A stretch of DNA of 64,000 nt. Source: Mucilaginibacter tundrae (GTDB taxonomy: Bacteria > Bacteroidota > Bacteroidia > Sphingobacteriales > Sphingobacteriaceae). Location of the stretch: the NCBI RefSeq assembly GCF_013408825.1, contig NZ_JACCBZ010000003.1:372001-436000 (forward strand), written 5' to 3'. The translations under genes and the position numbers were made by a program. Below, one piece after another: positions 1 to 8,474 of this stretch. Below the pieces are notes generated by a model. It was not told the origin of the DNA, ran no database searches, and saw only the letters and a list, made by a program, of their open reading frames with translations. Each line of letters opens with the position of its first letter. Positions within the stretch are counted from its first letter, which is position 1.

Positions 1-394
1 TGCCAATATCAGGTGCAACCGCTGCCATTAAAATGGCAGGGCGGTCAAAATTCGCAGGTAATTTAACCGGGTAAGCGTCAAAAATAGTAACATCAACCGA
101 GTCAGACATTTTCACATCGTAATCTCTGCCATCTACTGTTTTCACTATGGTAAAATTCTTCTCCAAAAAACCTTTAAAGGCCGGCATACGGCTTTTATAA
201 AACTCCGCGTAGCGTTTTTCAGATGGCATATACCAAACTAGTTTGGTAGGCATAGGCTTCTGAGGATCGTAACCAACATATAAAACTCTCAGCGGAATTT
301 TTGACGTCACCGTTACGGCTCTATTTATATTTGTTGCGAATGACGTGGCTGCAGCTAAAGCCATTATCATTATTGTCAGTATGTACTTTTTCAT
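1..394 (-). CDS. Secreted protein of unknown function, 3' end outside the window
   Basis: Reading leftward from an ATG at 394, the frame stays open to the window edge (131 codons seen). It begins with a typical signal peptide (MKKYILTIMIMALAAATSFA), so the product should be exported. The mature part starts with a beta-strand-like stretch (PLRVLYVGYDPQKP) and later has DVTIFDAYPVKLP, but I recognise no family. It follows the TlpA-like gene by only 16 bases on the same strand, so it is probably the last or next-to-last gene of the SusCD operon. The C-terminal part is missing from the window, so nothing can be said about catalytic residues. Confidence 0.7.
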   Translation of the reverse strand, partial: MKKYILTIMIMALAAATSFATNINRAVTVTSKIPLRVLYVGYDPQKPMPTKLVWYMPSEKRYAEFYKSRMPAFKGFLEKNFTIVKTVDGRDYDVKMSDSVDVTIFDAYPVKLPANFDRPAILMAAVAPDIG

Positions 395-410
395 ATTGAT
401 CTTTATAAAT

Positions 411-1001
411 TTAATATTGAAAAATCGCGGAAAGTGCTTTATCCAGATCCTCATCCGTGGTATCATTATCGCCATAACGACCTATGATCTTTCCTGATGG
501 ATCTATCAAAATTTTAACAGGCAGCGATTGAATATTATACAAATGATGTAAATCATCGGGGTTGGTAACTCCTTGCTTATCCGCAGTAGCAGCTGCTCCC
601 CGCAATACCTGGTGCCATAAATCGGTATTATCCTGCTTAACTGCGTTCTTCCATTGTAGTTGGCGCTGATCATCATCAGAAATACCAATAATGTCAAACC
701 CTTTCGTATTATATTTATGATATAACGTAATTAAATGAGGGTTACTTTTACGGCACGGGATACACCAACTGGCCCAAAAATCAAGGAGTACATATTTGCC
801 CCTAAAGCTTTTCAGATTCAATAATTTCCCATTAATATCGTTGGTTTCAAAATCTGATGCCATCGAGCCAATGGCTCCCATGGTTGTATCAGCCTTTGTT
901 TGCATGTTGTTGGCGGGCATAAAAAAACTTTTTCCCTGAGTTGTATGCCATTGATAAACAATAAGAAATACAGCAAGAAAAGTTAAGCTCTTAATTTTCA
1001 T
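411..1001 (-). CDS. TlpA-like thioredoxin-fold protein, exported
   Basis: 196-residue protein with an N-terminal hydrophobic segment (about residues 5-18), probably a signal peptide or membrane anchor, followed by an AhpC/TSA-Redoxin type thioredoxin fold. The active site WASWCIPCRKSNP gives the C-x-x-C pair at Cys80 and Cys83, the usual TlpA/ResA form. Later strands (SLPVKILIDPSGKIIGRYG) match the cis-Pro and C-terminal part of the fold. Family members reduce disulfides or haem-maturation cysteines in the periplasm; the partner here is unknown. It lies downstream of susD in the same operon, an arrangement common in Bacteroidota TonB-dependent loci, which hints at a peptide or redox-sensitive substrate rather than a plain glycan. 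Confidence 0.85.
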   Translation of the reverse strand: MKIKSLTFLAVFLIVYQWHTTQGKSFFMPANNMQTKADTTMGAIGSMASDFETNDINGKLLNLKSFRGKYVLLDFWASWCIPCRKSNPHLITLYHKYNTKGFDIIGISDDDQRQLQWKNAVKQDNTDLWHQVLRGAAATADKQGVTNPDDLHHLYNIQSLPVKILIDPSGKIIGRYGDNDTTDEDLDKALSAIFQY

Positions 1002-1025
1002 ACTTTCGTGATGTCGATAGATTTA

Positions 1026-1053
1026 CCTCAGCGCATCACATAACACGCTGAGG
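1026..1053 (-). repeat. Intercistronic hairpin between susD and the TlpA-like gene
   Basis: Perfect 8-bp inverted repeat CCTCAGCG / CGCTGAGG with a 12-base loop in the 72-bp gap. There is no T tract on either side, so it is not a standard terminator. It may set mRNA stability or relative expression within the operon (inference). Confidence 0.5.
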
Positions 1054-1073
1054 ATGATCTGTTATATAAATTG

Positions 1074-2486
1074 TTACTTACTGTAACCCGGGTTTTGTGG
1101 TCCAATATTTGGGTTACTCACAAACTCGGCATGAGGAATAGGTAAAATGTATTGAATAGTACTAGTTATAGTAGGCCGTATTTGTGTAACGATTGCAGGC
1201 GGCAGACGTAATAGAGCCATCCACTCTATACCATCTTCACCTACAAAGTTCCGGGCGTATTCATAGTATATTTGTTCTGATAACTCATCCGCGGTAGTTG
1301 CCGCAGTAACTGCGCTAAAATCAGTTACTCCTGCTTTACTCATTACTGTTTCCAACGTAGTTTTTGCTGCGCTGAGGCTTCCGCCCGAACGCACTGTGGC
1401 TTCGGCCAGCATCAGGTATACTTCTGAAAGACGGAAAGCGTATGCCACCTCTGAAAGCTGGGTTGAAACTTTTGCAGGCTGGATGTATTTAATGAAATAA
1501 TAACTGCCAACGTTGTTGGTATCTGCCTGGCCAACTACCCAGCTATGGCGGGGATCGGTTTTTAACAAACTATCTAAAGCCGGTTTTGCCTCAAAAAATG
1601 ATGACGCCCCTATAAATTCTAAACTTGAATTTGAATAGTACAGATATTGATTTGCCTGCGGCTGTATACCCAGCATAACTTCATTACTACTTAAACCTTT
1701 GGTATAAAAAATATCCTTTTCATTAGGCTCAAGGGTATATGGGCCGTTGCTAATAATAGTATTCGCCAAAGTAATAGCCTCTGCTAAATCGCCACTTTGG
1801 TTCCTGCTTAATAGCACACGCATTTTAAGCGCCATTGCTGTCCATTTATTGACGTAAACATTGCTACTGCTATCTGCCGCGTTGGCTATAGCATAGTCCA
1901 AATCGTTTAAAATAAATGTATAGCAAGCACTTACGGTACTGCGTGGCGAATTTATATTGCTTAAGTTGTTAAACTGACTCTCGATAATAATACCGTAAGG
2001 GCTGGTAATGTCAAACCATTGGCCAAAATAACTAAGCAGCTTAAAATGCCCGAAAGCTCTTAGAAACCTTGCTTCAGCCAAAATCTGTGTTTTACGGCCA
2101 TTGGCAAATTTATTATCAGCCAACGCCTGCACATCCTGATTAACACCATTAGCGGCATTGATAAGTACGTAGTACCGTGCCCATTCTGATGAATTAAAAA
2201 TGCTATTTCCAAAAATATCTGATTCATCTACGGTAGCTCCATTTCCAGACCCGATGTAACCAGCAAATAGAGACCCCATTATTTTATTGTTGTTCCAATT
2301 TGTTGAGGTATTATTGGCATTGGCAAAACAGTAATAAACACCGTTAAGCGCTACGTTGGCACTTGGCTCATCAACTATCGCATTACCATCCACTTCGGCA
2401 TTCTGTGGAAGTGCGTTCAGTTCCTTTTTACAGGCGGATTGCGAAAACAAAGCCGTAACCAGTAAAATATATATTAACTTCTTCAT
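1074..2486 (-). CDS. SusD/RagB family outer-membrane lipoprotein
   Basis: 470 residues. The N terminus ends in a lipobox (LFSQSAC) with the lipid-bearing Cys19. An SusD-like N-terminal region (about residues 25-220) and a RagB/SusD C-terminal region (about 260-470) follow; the ending with PRPHAEF-like sequence (PIPHAEFVSNPNIGPQNPGY) is the usual family signature. The protein should form the lid over the SusC pore at the cell surface and bind the substrate. It lies 11 bases downstream of susC on the same strand. It is somewhat shorter than many polysaccharide-type SusDs (about 500-600 residues), which fits a small-substrate or peptide-type locus, but this is only suggestive. Confidence 0.93.
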   Translation of the reverse strand: MKKLIYILLVTALFSQSACKKELNALPQNAEVDGNAIVDEPSANVALNGVYYCFANANNTSTNWNNNKIMGSLFAGYIGSGNGATVDESDIFGNSIFNSSEWARYYVLINAANGVNQDVQALADNKFANGRKTQILAEARFLRAFGHFKLLSYFGQWFDITSPYGIIIESQFNNLSNINSPRSTVSACYTFILNDLDYAIANAADSSSNVYVNKWTAMALKMRVLLSRNQSGDLAEAITLANTIISNGPYTLEPNEKDIFYTKGLSSNEVMLGIQPQANQYLYYSNSSLEFIGASSFFEAKPALDSLLKTDPRHSWVVGQADTNNVGSYYFIKYIQPAKVSTQLSEVAYAFRLSEVYLMLAEATVRSGGSLSAAKTTLETVMSKAGVTDFSAVTAATTADELSEQIYYEYARNFVGEDGIEWMALLRLPPAIVTQIRPTITSTIQYILPIPHAEFVSNPNIGPQNPGYSK

Positions 2487-2497
2487 TTTCTTATTAT

Positions 2498-5400
2498 TTA
2501 AAATCCAATTCTAAAACCTATAATGTATTGTTTAACTGTTGGATAAGAACTTGCATCGCTATAGCCGCTTATTAAACTATAGGGATCATTACTTACCTCA
2601 GGATCAGGACCCGGATATTTTGTTATCGTAAACAGGTTGGTGGCAGACACATAAATAGAAGCTGATTGTATTTGCCATTTCTGCATCAGAAGTTTAGGTA
2701 ACTGGTATGATAATGTAACAGATTTTAACTTGACAAATGATCCATTAAAAATGTCATTACTTGCTGTACCTATATTACCATTTTGCCCATAGATCACCTT
2801 CGGAATATCAGAGGAGGTATTTTGTGGCGTCCATCTTCCTAATATGCCAACTCCTTTATTTGATAGATTAGTTACACTATTATTATTGATATCATACAAA
2901 TAAAGTATTTGGCCACCATATGAATAGTTGAATAAACTGGTTAGCGAAAAGTTTTTATAAGTGAACGTGTTGGTATAACCACCATAAAATTTAGGTTCTG
3001 CATTACCTATAACCAAACTACTGTTAGGAAAGCCATAAGGAGTTTGCTGATACATAGCATCACCAATACCCAAATATGGGGTAATATAAGGGTACAATGA
3101 GTACTTGGCTTTGTACGCAGTCAGCTGAGCTTGTGTATTAATTATCCCTTCATATTGCTGGCCATAAAATAAACCAAGTGGTTTTCCATTTTCAATAATC
3201 GTATTTCCAAGATATATGCCTGACTCATTGGGATCAGAAAAAGCCTGGTTGATATTGGAAACTAAACTACGGTTGAAAGAAATATTGAATTCACTATTCC
3301 AAGTAAAATGTTTGTTTTTGATTATAACACCTGTTAAGTCAATTTCCAACCCACGGTTTCTAATGTCGGCGATATTGGCAATAACGCTACCATAGGCAGA
3401 ACTTGGTGCTAGTGTTTCATTAAATAACAAACCAGATGTTTTTTTCTCATACACCCCTATATCACCTGTAAGTCGTGATTTAAAGAAAGAGAAATCAATA
3501 CCAGCATCTTTTTGCAAGGTTGATTCCCACTTAAGGTCATTATTGCCAAGTTGTGTAGGCACAACAGCATTGGTACTATTGTAAGTTGCAGGAGTATATA
3601 AAGTACGATAAAGATAATCACCAATATTTTGCGTACCCGTATAACCGGCACTTGCCCTAAGTTTCAGGTCGTCGAGCCAGCTAACATTTGCCAGGAACTT
3701 CTCTTGTGATATACGCCAGGCTACACCGCCCGATGGGAACAAAGCTGTGCGGTTACCCTCAGGGAACTTTGATGATGCGTCAGATCGCCCGGTAAAAGTA
3801 AACAGGTAACGATCTTTATAAGAGTAATTGGCACGTGCATAAAAACTCAATAAAGAGTTTTGCGCTGATGATGCCGTCGAGGGTAAAGTAACAGCCGCTG
3901 ATGAAAGGTCAGTTAAGGTAACATCATTGGGGTACGACTCGCCATTAGCGATAAATGAATTGCTTTTATACTCTTCCCATGAAGTACCAGCCACAACATC
4001 CAGACTATTATCAGCATTAAATTGCTTGTTGTATGTTAAGGTATTTTCGAAAAACAAATCAGTAGATTCTGTTTGTCCTTCTGTACCTAAACCATTATTA
4101 GACGAACCAGGCCCCGCATCTGTAGCGATCAATGCGGTGCTCGGAGTATAATCTATCTGATTGTACTGCTGATAATTTACGGAGGCCACACTTTTAAACT
4201 TCAGATTTTTGAGTATATCATATTCTAGCGATACTGAACCAAGCAATGATGCGTTTTTCCCGCGGTTAACTCCATTGTTAAGTAAAGACAATGGATTTTG
4301 AATTCCGCTTGATACCGAACCACCAAGTTCGGCGCCTGTAAAATTATTGACAGAACCATCAGCATTATAAGGAGCAAGTGTAGGCGGGGCGAGTAATGCT
4401 TGGGTATAAGCACCGTTAGTAATGTTGTTGGTCGTAAAACCGTAGTCAAGATTAGTAACCGTACGCAGCTTACTGGTTATATTATTATCTAAATTTACTT
4501 TACCCGAGATGCGCGTAAAATCTGTCCCCCTTATTACACCATCTTGGCCTGTATAAGAAAATGAGGTATAATACCTTGAATTTTCTCCACCACCTCGTAC
4601 AGCAAAATCAGCATTTTGCTCAAAGCCATCCCGCAGTACCAGATTCATCCAATTTGTATTAGCGGTACCTAAGTAATTAGGCGTGTGCAAAATACTGTTC
4701 GCTACGCTATTAACAGGTTGCCCTGCGGCAGTCTGTGCATCGCTTAAATTTTGAGCTGCTTCAGTTAAGATCATTTTATACTGATCAGCATCAAGCACTT
4801 TTTGCGCTATTGGAGTAGAAAACCCGGTAAAATAATTAAATTCAATTGAAGGTTTTTGATTATACTTACCTTTTTTGGTAGTGATAATAACAACACCATT
4901 AGCTGCTTTTGATCCGTAAATGGCTGTTGCCGAAGCATCTTTTAATATATCAATTGATTCTATATCATTGATATTTAAACCACCCAGGCTGTTTAAACCA
5001 CGGGAAAATGAACTACTTATTGAGCCGCCATTGCTATCGCTACCGGAAATCGGGTTGGGTACTTCACCCGCACCTTGCAAATATTGGTCAGATACAGTAA
5101 GCTGCACGCCATCAATAATATATAATGGATCATTTCCGCCCAAAATGGAGGTTCCACCACGGATACGGATTTTGGCCACACCACCTGGCGAACCATCACT
5201 TTGTACCACTTCTACGCCTGCAGCTTTACCTGACAAAGCTTGATCAACGCTTGTAAATGGCACGTCCTTTACCTCATTGATATCTACAGATGATACCGAC
5301 CCTGTAAGATCCTTCCTTTTGGTTGTTCCGTAACCAACTACAACAACCTGATCTAAAACAGATGACTCGGGCTCGAGCGTAACATTTACTATTGTTTGTG

Positions 5401-5989
5401 CTGTTAATTCAACCTCCTTGGTTTTATATCCTATAAAACTAAAAACCAATATATCTCCGTTAGATGCGGCAATGGTAAAATTACCCTCCCCATTGGTTGA
5501 TACGCTACGGTCTTCCTTATTTTTTATTTTTATGGTTACACCTTGTATGGGATCGCCTTTTTCGTTCAGTACCTTACCTTTAAAAACTACCGTCATATCT
5601 AAAGAAGACTTTATCTTATCCAAGAGTGTTTCTTCCTTTTTTTGTATAACTATGGTATTATTTATGATGGTATAGTTTAAAGGCTGATCGTCAAAACAAG
5701 TGCTTAAAACATCATCGAGTGTAGCGTTCTTAAAATTAACATCTACTTTATTGGCATATTGCAGGTCCTGATCGTTATAAAAAACAAGATAACCTGTTTG
5801 CTTTTTAATAAGTTTTAAAACCTTTTCAAGCGAAGCATTTTTTTCATTGATCGTTATTTGGCTAAAAGCAGCAGCACTTACATTTGTAAGCGTTATTATC
5901 AACAGAAAAGTAGTTATTTTCATAACCAGAATTAATTTGGGGGGTAGCCATACTTTAGGCATGGCTGCGGGGAAAGCATTAAATTTCAT
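2498..5989 (-). CDS. SusC/RagA family TonB-dependent outer-membrane transporter with STN domain
   Basis: 1163 residues. Order of parts: a long signal region (1 to about 42, ending VSAAAFSQ), an STN signalling domain (about 44-117), a carboxypeptidase-D-regulatory-like beta sandwich (about 133-207), the SusC signature VVVVGYGTTKRKDLTGSV (about 214-232), a plug domain with IRIRGG and PLYIIDGV, then a 22-strand barrel ending in the typical aromatic C terminus (IIGFRIGF). The STN domain is what FecR-type anti-sigma factors contact in Fec-like systems, and a FecR/ECF pair is encoded just upstream, so this transporter probably senses its own substrate and switches on its operon. Start chosen because the Sphingobacteriaceae-type extended leader (WLPPKLILVMK) is in frame from 5989. 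Confidence 0.95.
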   Translation of the reverse strand: MKFNAFPAAMPKVWLPPKLILVMKITTFLLIITLTNVSAAAFSQITINEKNASLEKVLKLIKKQTGYLVFYNDQDLQYANKVDVNFKNATLDDVLSTCFDDQPLNYTIINNTIVIQKKEETLLDKIKSSLDMTVVFKGKVLNEKGDPIQGVTIKIKNKEDRSVSTNGEGNFTIAASNGDILVFSFIGYKTKEVELTAQTIVNVTLEPESSVLDQVVVVGYGTTKRKDLTGSVSSVDINEVKDVPFTSVDQALSGKAAGVEVVQSDGSPGGVAKIRIRGGTSILGGNDPLYIIDGVQLTVSDQYLQGAGEVPNPISGSDSNGGSISSSFSRGLNSLGGLNINDIESIDILKDASATAIYGSKAANGVVIITTKKGKYNQKPSIEFNYFTGFSTPIAQKVLDADQYKMILTEAAQNLSDAQTAAGQPVNSVANSILHTPNYLGTANTNWMNLVLRDGFEQNADFAVRGGGENSRYYTSFSYTGQDGVIRGTDFTRISGKVNLDNNITSKLRTVTNLDYGFTTNNITNGAYTQALLAPPTLAPYNADGSVNNFTGAELGGSVSSGIQNPLSLLNNGVNRGKNASLLGSVSLEYDILKNLKFKSVASVNYQQYNQIDYTPSTALIATDAGPGSSNNGLGTEGQTESTDLFFENTLTYNKQFNADNSLDVVAGTSWEEYKSNSFIANGESYPNDVTLTDLSSAAVTLPSTASSAQNSLLSFYARANYSYKDRYLFTFTGRSDASSKFPEGNRTALFPSGGVAWRISQEKFLANVSWLDDLKLRASAGYTGTQNIGDYLYRTLYTPATYNSTNAVVPTQLGNNDLKWESTLQKDAGIDFSFFKSRLTGDIGVYEKKTSGLLFNETLAPSSAYGSVIANIADIRNRGLEIDLTGVIIKNKHFTWNSEFNISFNRSLVSNINQAFSDPNESGIYLGNTIIENGKPLGLFYGQQYEGIINTQAQLTAYKAKYSLYPYITPYLGIGDAMYQQTPYGFPNSSLVIGNAEPKFYGGYTNTFTYKNFSLTSLFNYSYGGQILYLYDINNNSVTNLSNKGVGILGRWTPQNTSSDIPKVIYGQNGNIGTASNDIFNGSFVKLKSVTLSYQLPKLLMQKWQIQSASIYVSATNLFTITKYPGPDPEVSNDPYSLISGYSDASSYPTVKQYIIGFRIGF

Positions 5990-6133
5990 TACTTTTGTAA
6001 AAGTTTGGGTTAATGTTGTTAATCTGTGAATTGAAATAGTTTAAAATCCTGCTTTGTGCTGAAAACTAAAGGCAGGATAGGTTAACTCAGGCTATTGCCG
6101 GTTAAGTGTACCACCACTTTTCCGGCTTTTTTT
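5990..6133 (+). ncRNA. Candidate cis-antisense small RNA opposite the susC leader
   Basis: All genes here run on the minus strand, yet the plus strand carries a TACTTTTG box (5990-5997), matching the Bacteroidota -7 form TAnnTTTG, and about 100 bases further a plus-oriented hairpin with a T7 tail (6097-6133). Together they would make an RNA of about 130 bases complementary to the susC 5' leader. The -33 element is poor (no TTTG near 5967). PUL-associated antisense RNAs of this kind (DonS type) are known from Bacteroides. Existence here is inferred, not shown. Confidence 0.3.
6097..6133 (+). terminator. Plus-oriented intrinsic terminator in the fecR-susC gap
   Basis: GCCGG(6097-6101)-TT-AAGTG, loop TACCAC with neighbours, CACTT-TT-CCGGC(6122-6126), then seven T residues (6127-6133). 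The stem has two 5-bp blocks separated by a TT/TT mismatch. The T tract is on the plus strand only, so it does not serve the surrounding minus-strand genes. Confidence 0.6.
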
Positions 6134-6223
6134 ATGAGTTCCTTTTTCGTTGAGGGTTAAAGCTGTTTTCGTAACTGTCTTATCATTTTTTTAATTTAAA
6201 AGGTGAATATTAGGGCTTTATAT

Positions 6224-7360
6224 TTATTCTGTTATTACAATAATTTTTTTGCCGGCAATTTCAAAATGTAGGCCTGTATAACTCAATATCTCCAAAACCT
6301 GAGATGCGCTGCTATTCCTGGAAATACTACCAGTGAAGGTTTTAGACGGAATTTTATTGTTCATATAGCTGATCTCTACATCATACCAACGCGCTACCTG
6401 TCGCATAATTGATTCAATGCTCGCTTTATTAAATTGAAATAATCCATTTTTCCAGGCTGTGGCTTCATCTGTGTCCACATTGTTAAGCACTTTTATCTCA
6501 TTATCAACCGTCCCTGGCTGCACCTGGGCTTGTTCACCCGGGGCAAGGGTTATCGTTTTCATATTATTTGTAACCTTTACACTACCTTCTAGCAGCGTCG
6601 TTTTAATAACCGGCTCATTCGTATAAGCATCAATATTAAAATGTGTGCCTAAAACTTCTACGGTTTGCCCCTGGGCCATTACCCGGAAAGGTTTGGCTGC
6701 ATTATGAGCAACTTCAAAGTATGCTTCGCCTGTAATCACAACCCTTCGTTCATTCCCGGTAAATACAGTAGGGTATTTGATTGAAGATGCTGCATCGAGC
6801 CATACATTAGTACCATCTGACAACACAAGGTGATATTGACCACCATTAGGGATAGTAATCGTATTATAAGCTAACGATCCGTTGTCAGCAGCGGTTTCAG
6901 TGCTACTGTAAACAATCTCACCATTTGCCGTTTTATTTATAACCGCATTGCCTTCACTTCCAATAGTACCGATGCCTGCATTATTTAAAATAATTTTTTT
7001 ACCATTTGAAAGTGTAAGTATAGCCTTATTGCTCCCCGGCAATAAATCTTTAGTATACTTTACTCCTAATTGTTTATGTCGCGGCGGAACAATAATAAAA
7101 TATAAACCCGTTAATAAAAAAACCAGGATTGTTGCGGCGGCGGCTATGCGCGCCAATTGCAATCCTTTTATAATTTTTAATGATTGTTTAGGTAGACTTA
7201 ACCAGATTTCCTTACTAATTTCTTGAATTCTTTCTTCAGGTAGATCAGAATTTTCGTTTTCGAATTGAAATAGCCATCTTTCCACCAATGCATTCTCGGC
7301 ATCAGTACATTTCCCCTCTTTATATCTAACCAATAATGCCTTTGCGTCTTCGTATAACAT
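6224..7360 (-). CDS. FecR family anti-sigma factor
   Basis: 378 residues. A cytoplasmic N-terminal part (1-69) expected to hold the ECF sigma factor, one membrane helix (about 70-92, rich in Ala/Leu/Ile), a periplasmic FecR domain (about 165-262, with TGEAYFEVAHNAAKPFRV), and a C-terminal DUF4974 domain (about 305-376, FNKASIESIMRQVARWYDVEI). This is the standard Bacteroidota layout. It sits between its likely partners: the sigma factor gene 121 bases upstream and susC 234 bases downstream. It would relay substrate binding at the STN domain of SusC to the sigma factor. Confidence 0.95.
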   Translation of the reverse strand: MLYEDAKALLVRYKEGKCTDAENALVERWLFQFENENSDLPEERIQEISKEIWLSLPKQSLKIIKGLQLARIAAAATILVFLLTGLYFIIVPPRHKQLGVKYTKDLLPGSNKAILTLSNGKKIILNNAGIGTIGSEGNAVINKTANGEIVYSSTETAADNGSLAYNTITIPNGGQYHLVLSDGTNVWLDAASSIKYPTVFTGNERRVVITGEAYFEVAHNAAKPFRVMAQGQTVEVLGTHFNIDAYTNEPVIKTTLLEGSVKVTNNMKTITLAPGEQAQVQPGTVDNEIKVLNNVDTDEATAWKNGLFQFNKASIESIMRQVARWYDVEISYMNNKIPSKTFTGSISRNSSASQVLEILSYTGLHFEIAGKKIIVITE

Positions 7361-7481
7361 GCTTTAAATAAATAATTGTCATTATTTATAAGTTATGACG
7401 AGCGAAACAGACATAATATGTAGATTGAAATGAAAAAAAAATAATTATTTTCACTTTTGCCTCTCAAAAAATCAAAAAAGA

Positions 7482-8060
7482 TCAAAAATTAATGAAATAG
7501 GCGAAAAATATAACCAGCCCTAGCTTTGCCTTAAGTCTGAATAAAGCATTTGATATCTGCCGGTCAACTGTTTTTTCAGAAATGGAAAGCTTTTCCGCAA
7601 TTTCTTTATGTGATAGATATTGTTGGCGGCTCAATTGAAATATTTCCCGCATTTTTGGCGGAAGTTGTTGTATTTCATTTTCAATTAATAACAATAATTG
7701 TTTTTCCCTAATCAGGTGATCAGCTTTTGTGTTATTGCTTGCTGCAAAACCAGCGAATGAAGCAATGTATTTCTTCTGAACATCCTTATGCAAGAAGTGA
7801 TCGATGATTCGATTGTTAACTGAGGTAAAAAAATATCCAACCAAGCTAGTTTTTAGATATAAAGAAGATCGCTTGGTCCATAATGTCGCAAAAAATTCTT
7901 GCACAATATCTTTGGCTTGTTCTTCATCTTTAAGCCTTTTGTAAGCATGTACAAATAATAATTGATTGTAGCGATGGTAAAGTTCAGCATAAGCGGCATG
8001 ATTACCTTCCCGTAATAAAGCGGTTAAATCATAATCATTAAGGGTCTTAAAGTTCACCAT
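7482..8060 (-). CDS. ECF sigma-70 factor, FecI-like Bacteroidota type
   Basis: 192 residues. Region 2 (about 22-90) includes the recognisable DEEQAKDIVQEFFATLW segment; region 4 (about 122-176) has the helix-turn-helix YLSHKEIAEKLSISEKTVDRQI. The C terminus ends in a short hydrophobic tail (LGLVIFFAYFINF), which is seen in some members of this group. It is the first gene of the minus-strand locus and should direct transcription of susC onward when released by the FecR protein. No neighbouring gene other than the SusCD set looks like a target. Confidence 0.94.
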   Translation of the reverse strand: MVNFKTLNDYDLTALLREGNHAAYAELYHRYNQLLFVHAYKRLKDEEQAKDIVQEFFATLWTKRSSLYLKTSLVGYFFTSVNNRIIDHFLHKDVQKKYIASFAGFAASNNTKADHLIREKQLLLLIENEIQQLPPKMREIFQLSRQQYLSHKEIAEKLSISEKTVDRQISNALFRLKAKLGLVIFFAYFINF

Positions 8061-8474
8061 GCACTTTTACTTAACGCAATATAGCACTTTTTATACGCAT
8101 ATATGAGCACTACATTGACGTAAATTCGGCTAATTTAATAAGGACTGCGAAAATTTAATGCCAATACGGTACAAAAGTGTTAAGCGGCCCGCTTAATTAC
8201 GTTATGATCGATTCAAATAACGAATAATCATTCCGGTTCTTGGAATAATGAAGTATACCGGTAACAATAAGCTTAAGTTGTTTGTTGTTATCTAGTCAGT
8301 GCCTTTATGATGGCTTTGACCAGCAATTAGAGCAAAGGCTGATCATCAGAAACTACCAATATTCTTTTCATTTTATTTTTAACACTTCATAACTACAATT
8401 TGTTTAGTGCTTTTAAATCGATGATAAATTTTTAATTAGAAAAACATTTTGCTGCTGATTTTATTTTTAGGGGT
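8061..8474. other. Intergenic region between divergent sigma-factor and trehalose operons
   Basis: 414 bases holding the divergent control region. On the plus strand TTTG (8399-8402) and TAAATTTT (8425-8432) are separated by 22 bases, a weak match to the Bacteroidota promoter and a possible start for the trehalose operon. The minus strand carries a short response-regulator-like remnant (listed separately). Nothing else is recognisable. Confidence 0.5.
8290..8371 (-). pseudogene. Remnant of a response regulator receiver domain N terminus
   Basis: Reading leftward from an ATG at 8371 gives MKRILVVSDDQPLL, a stop (TAA, 8327-8329), then LLVKAIIKALT and another stop. The pattern of a first beta strand followed by an acidic pair and a helix matches the start of receiver domains (MKxILVVDDDxxxxELL). 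Only about 27 codons survive, so this may be a decayed gene or chance resemblance. Confidence 0.35.
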
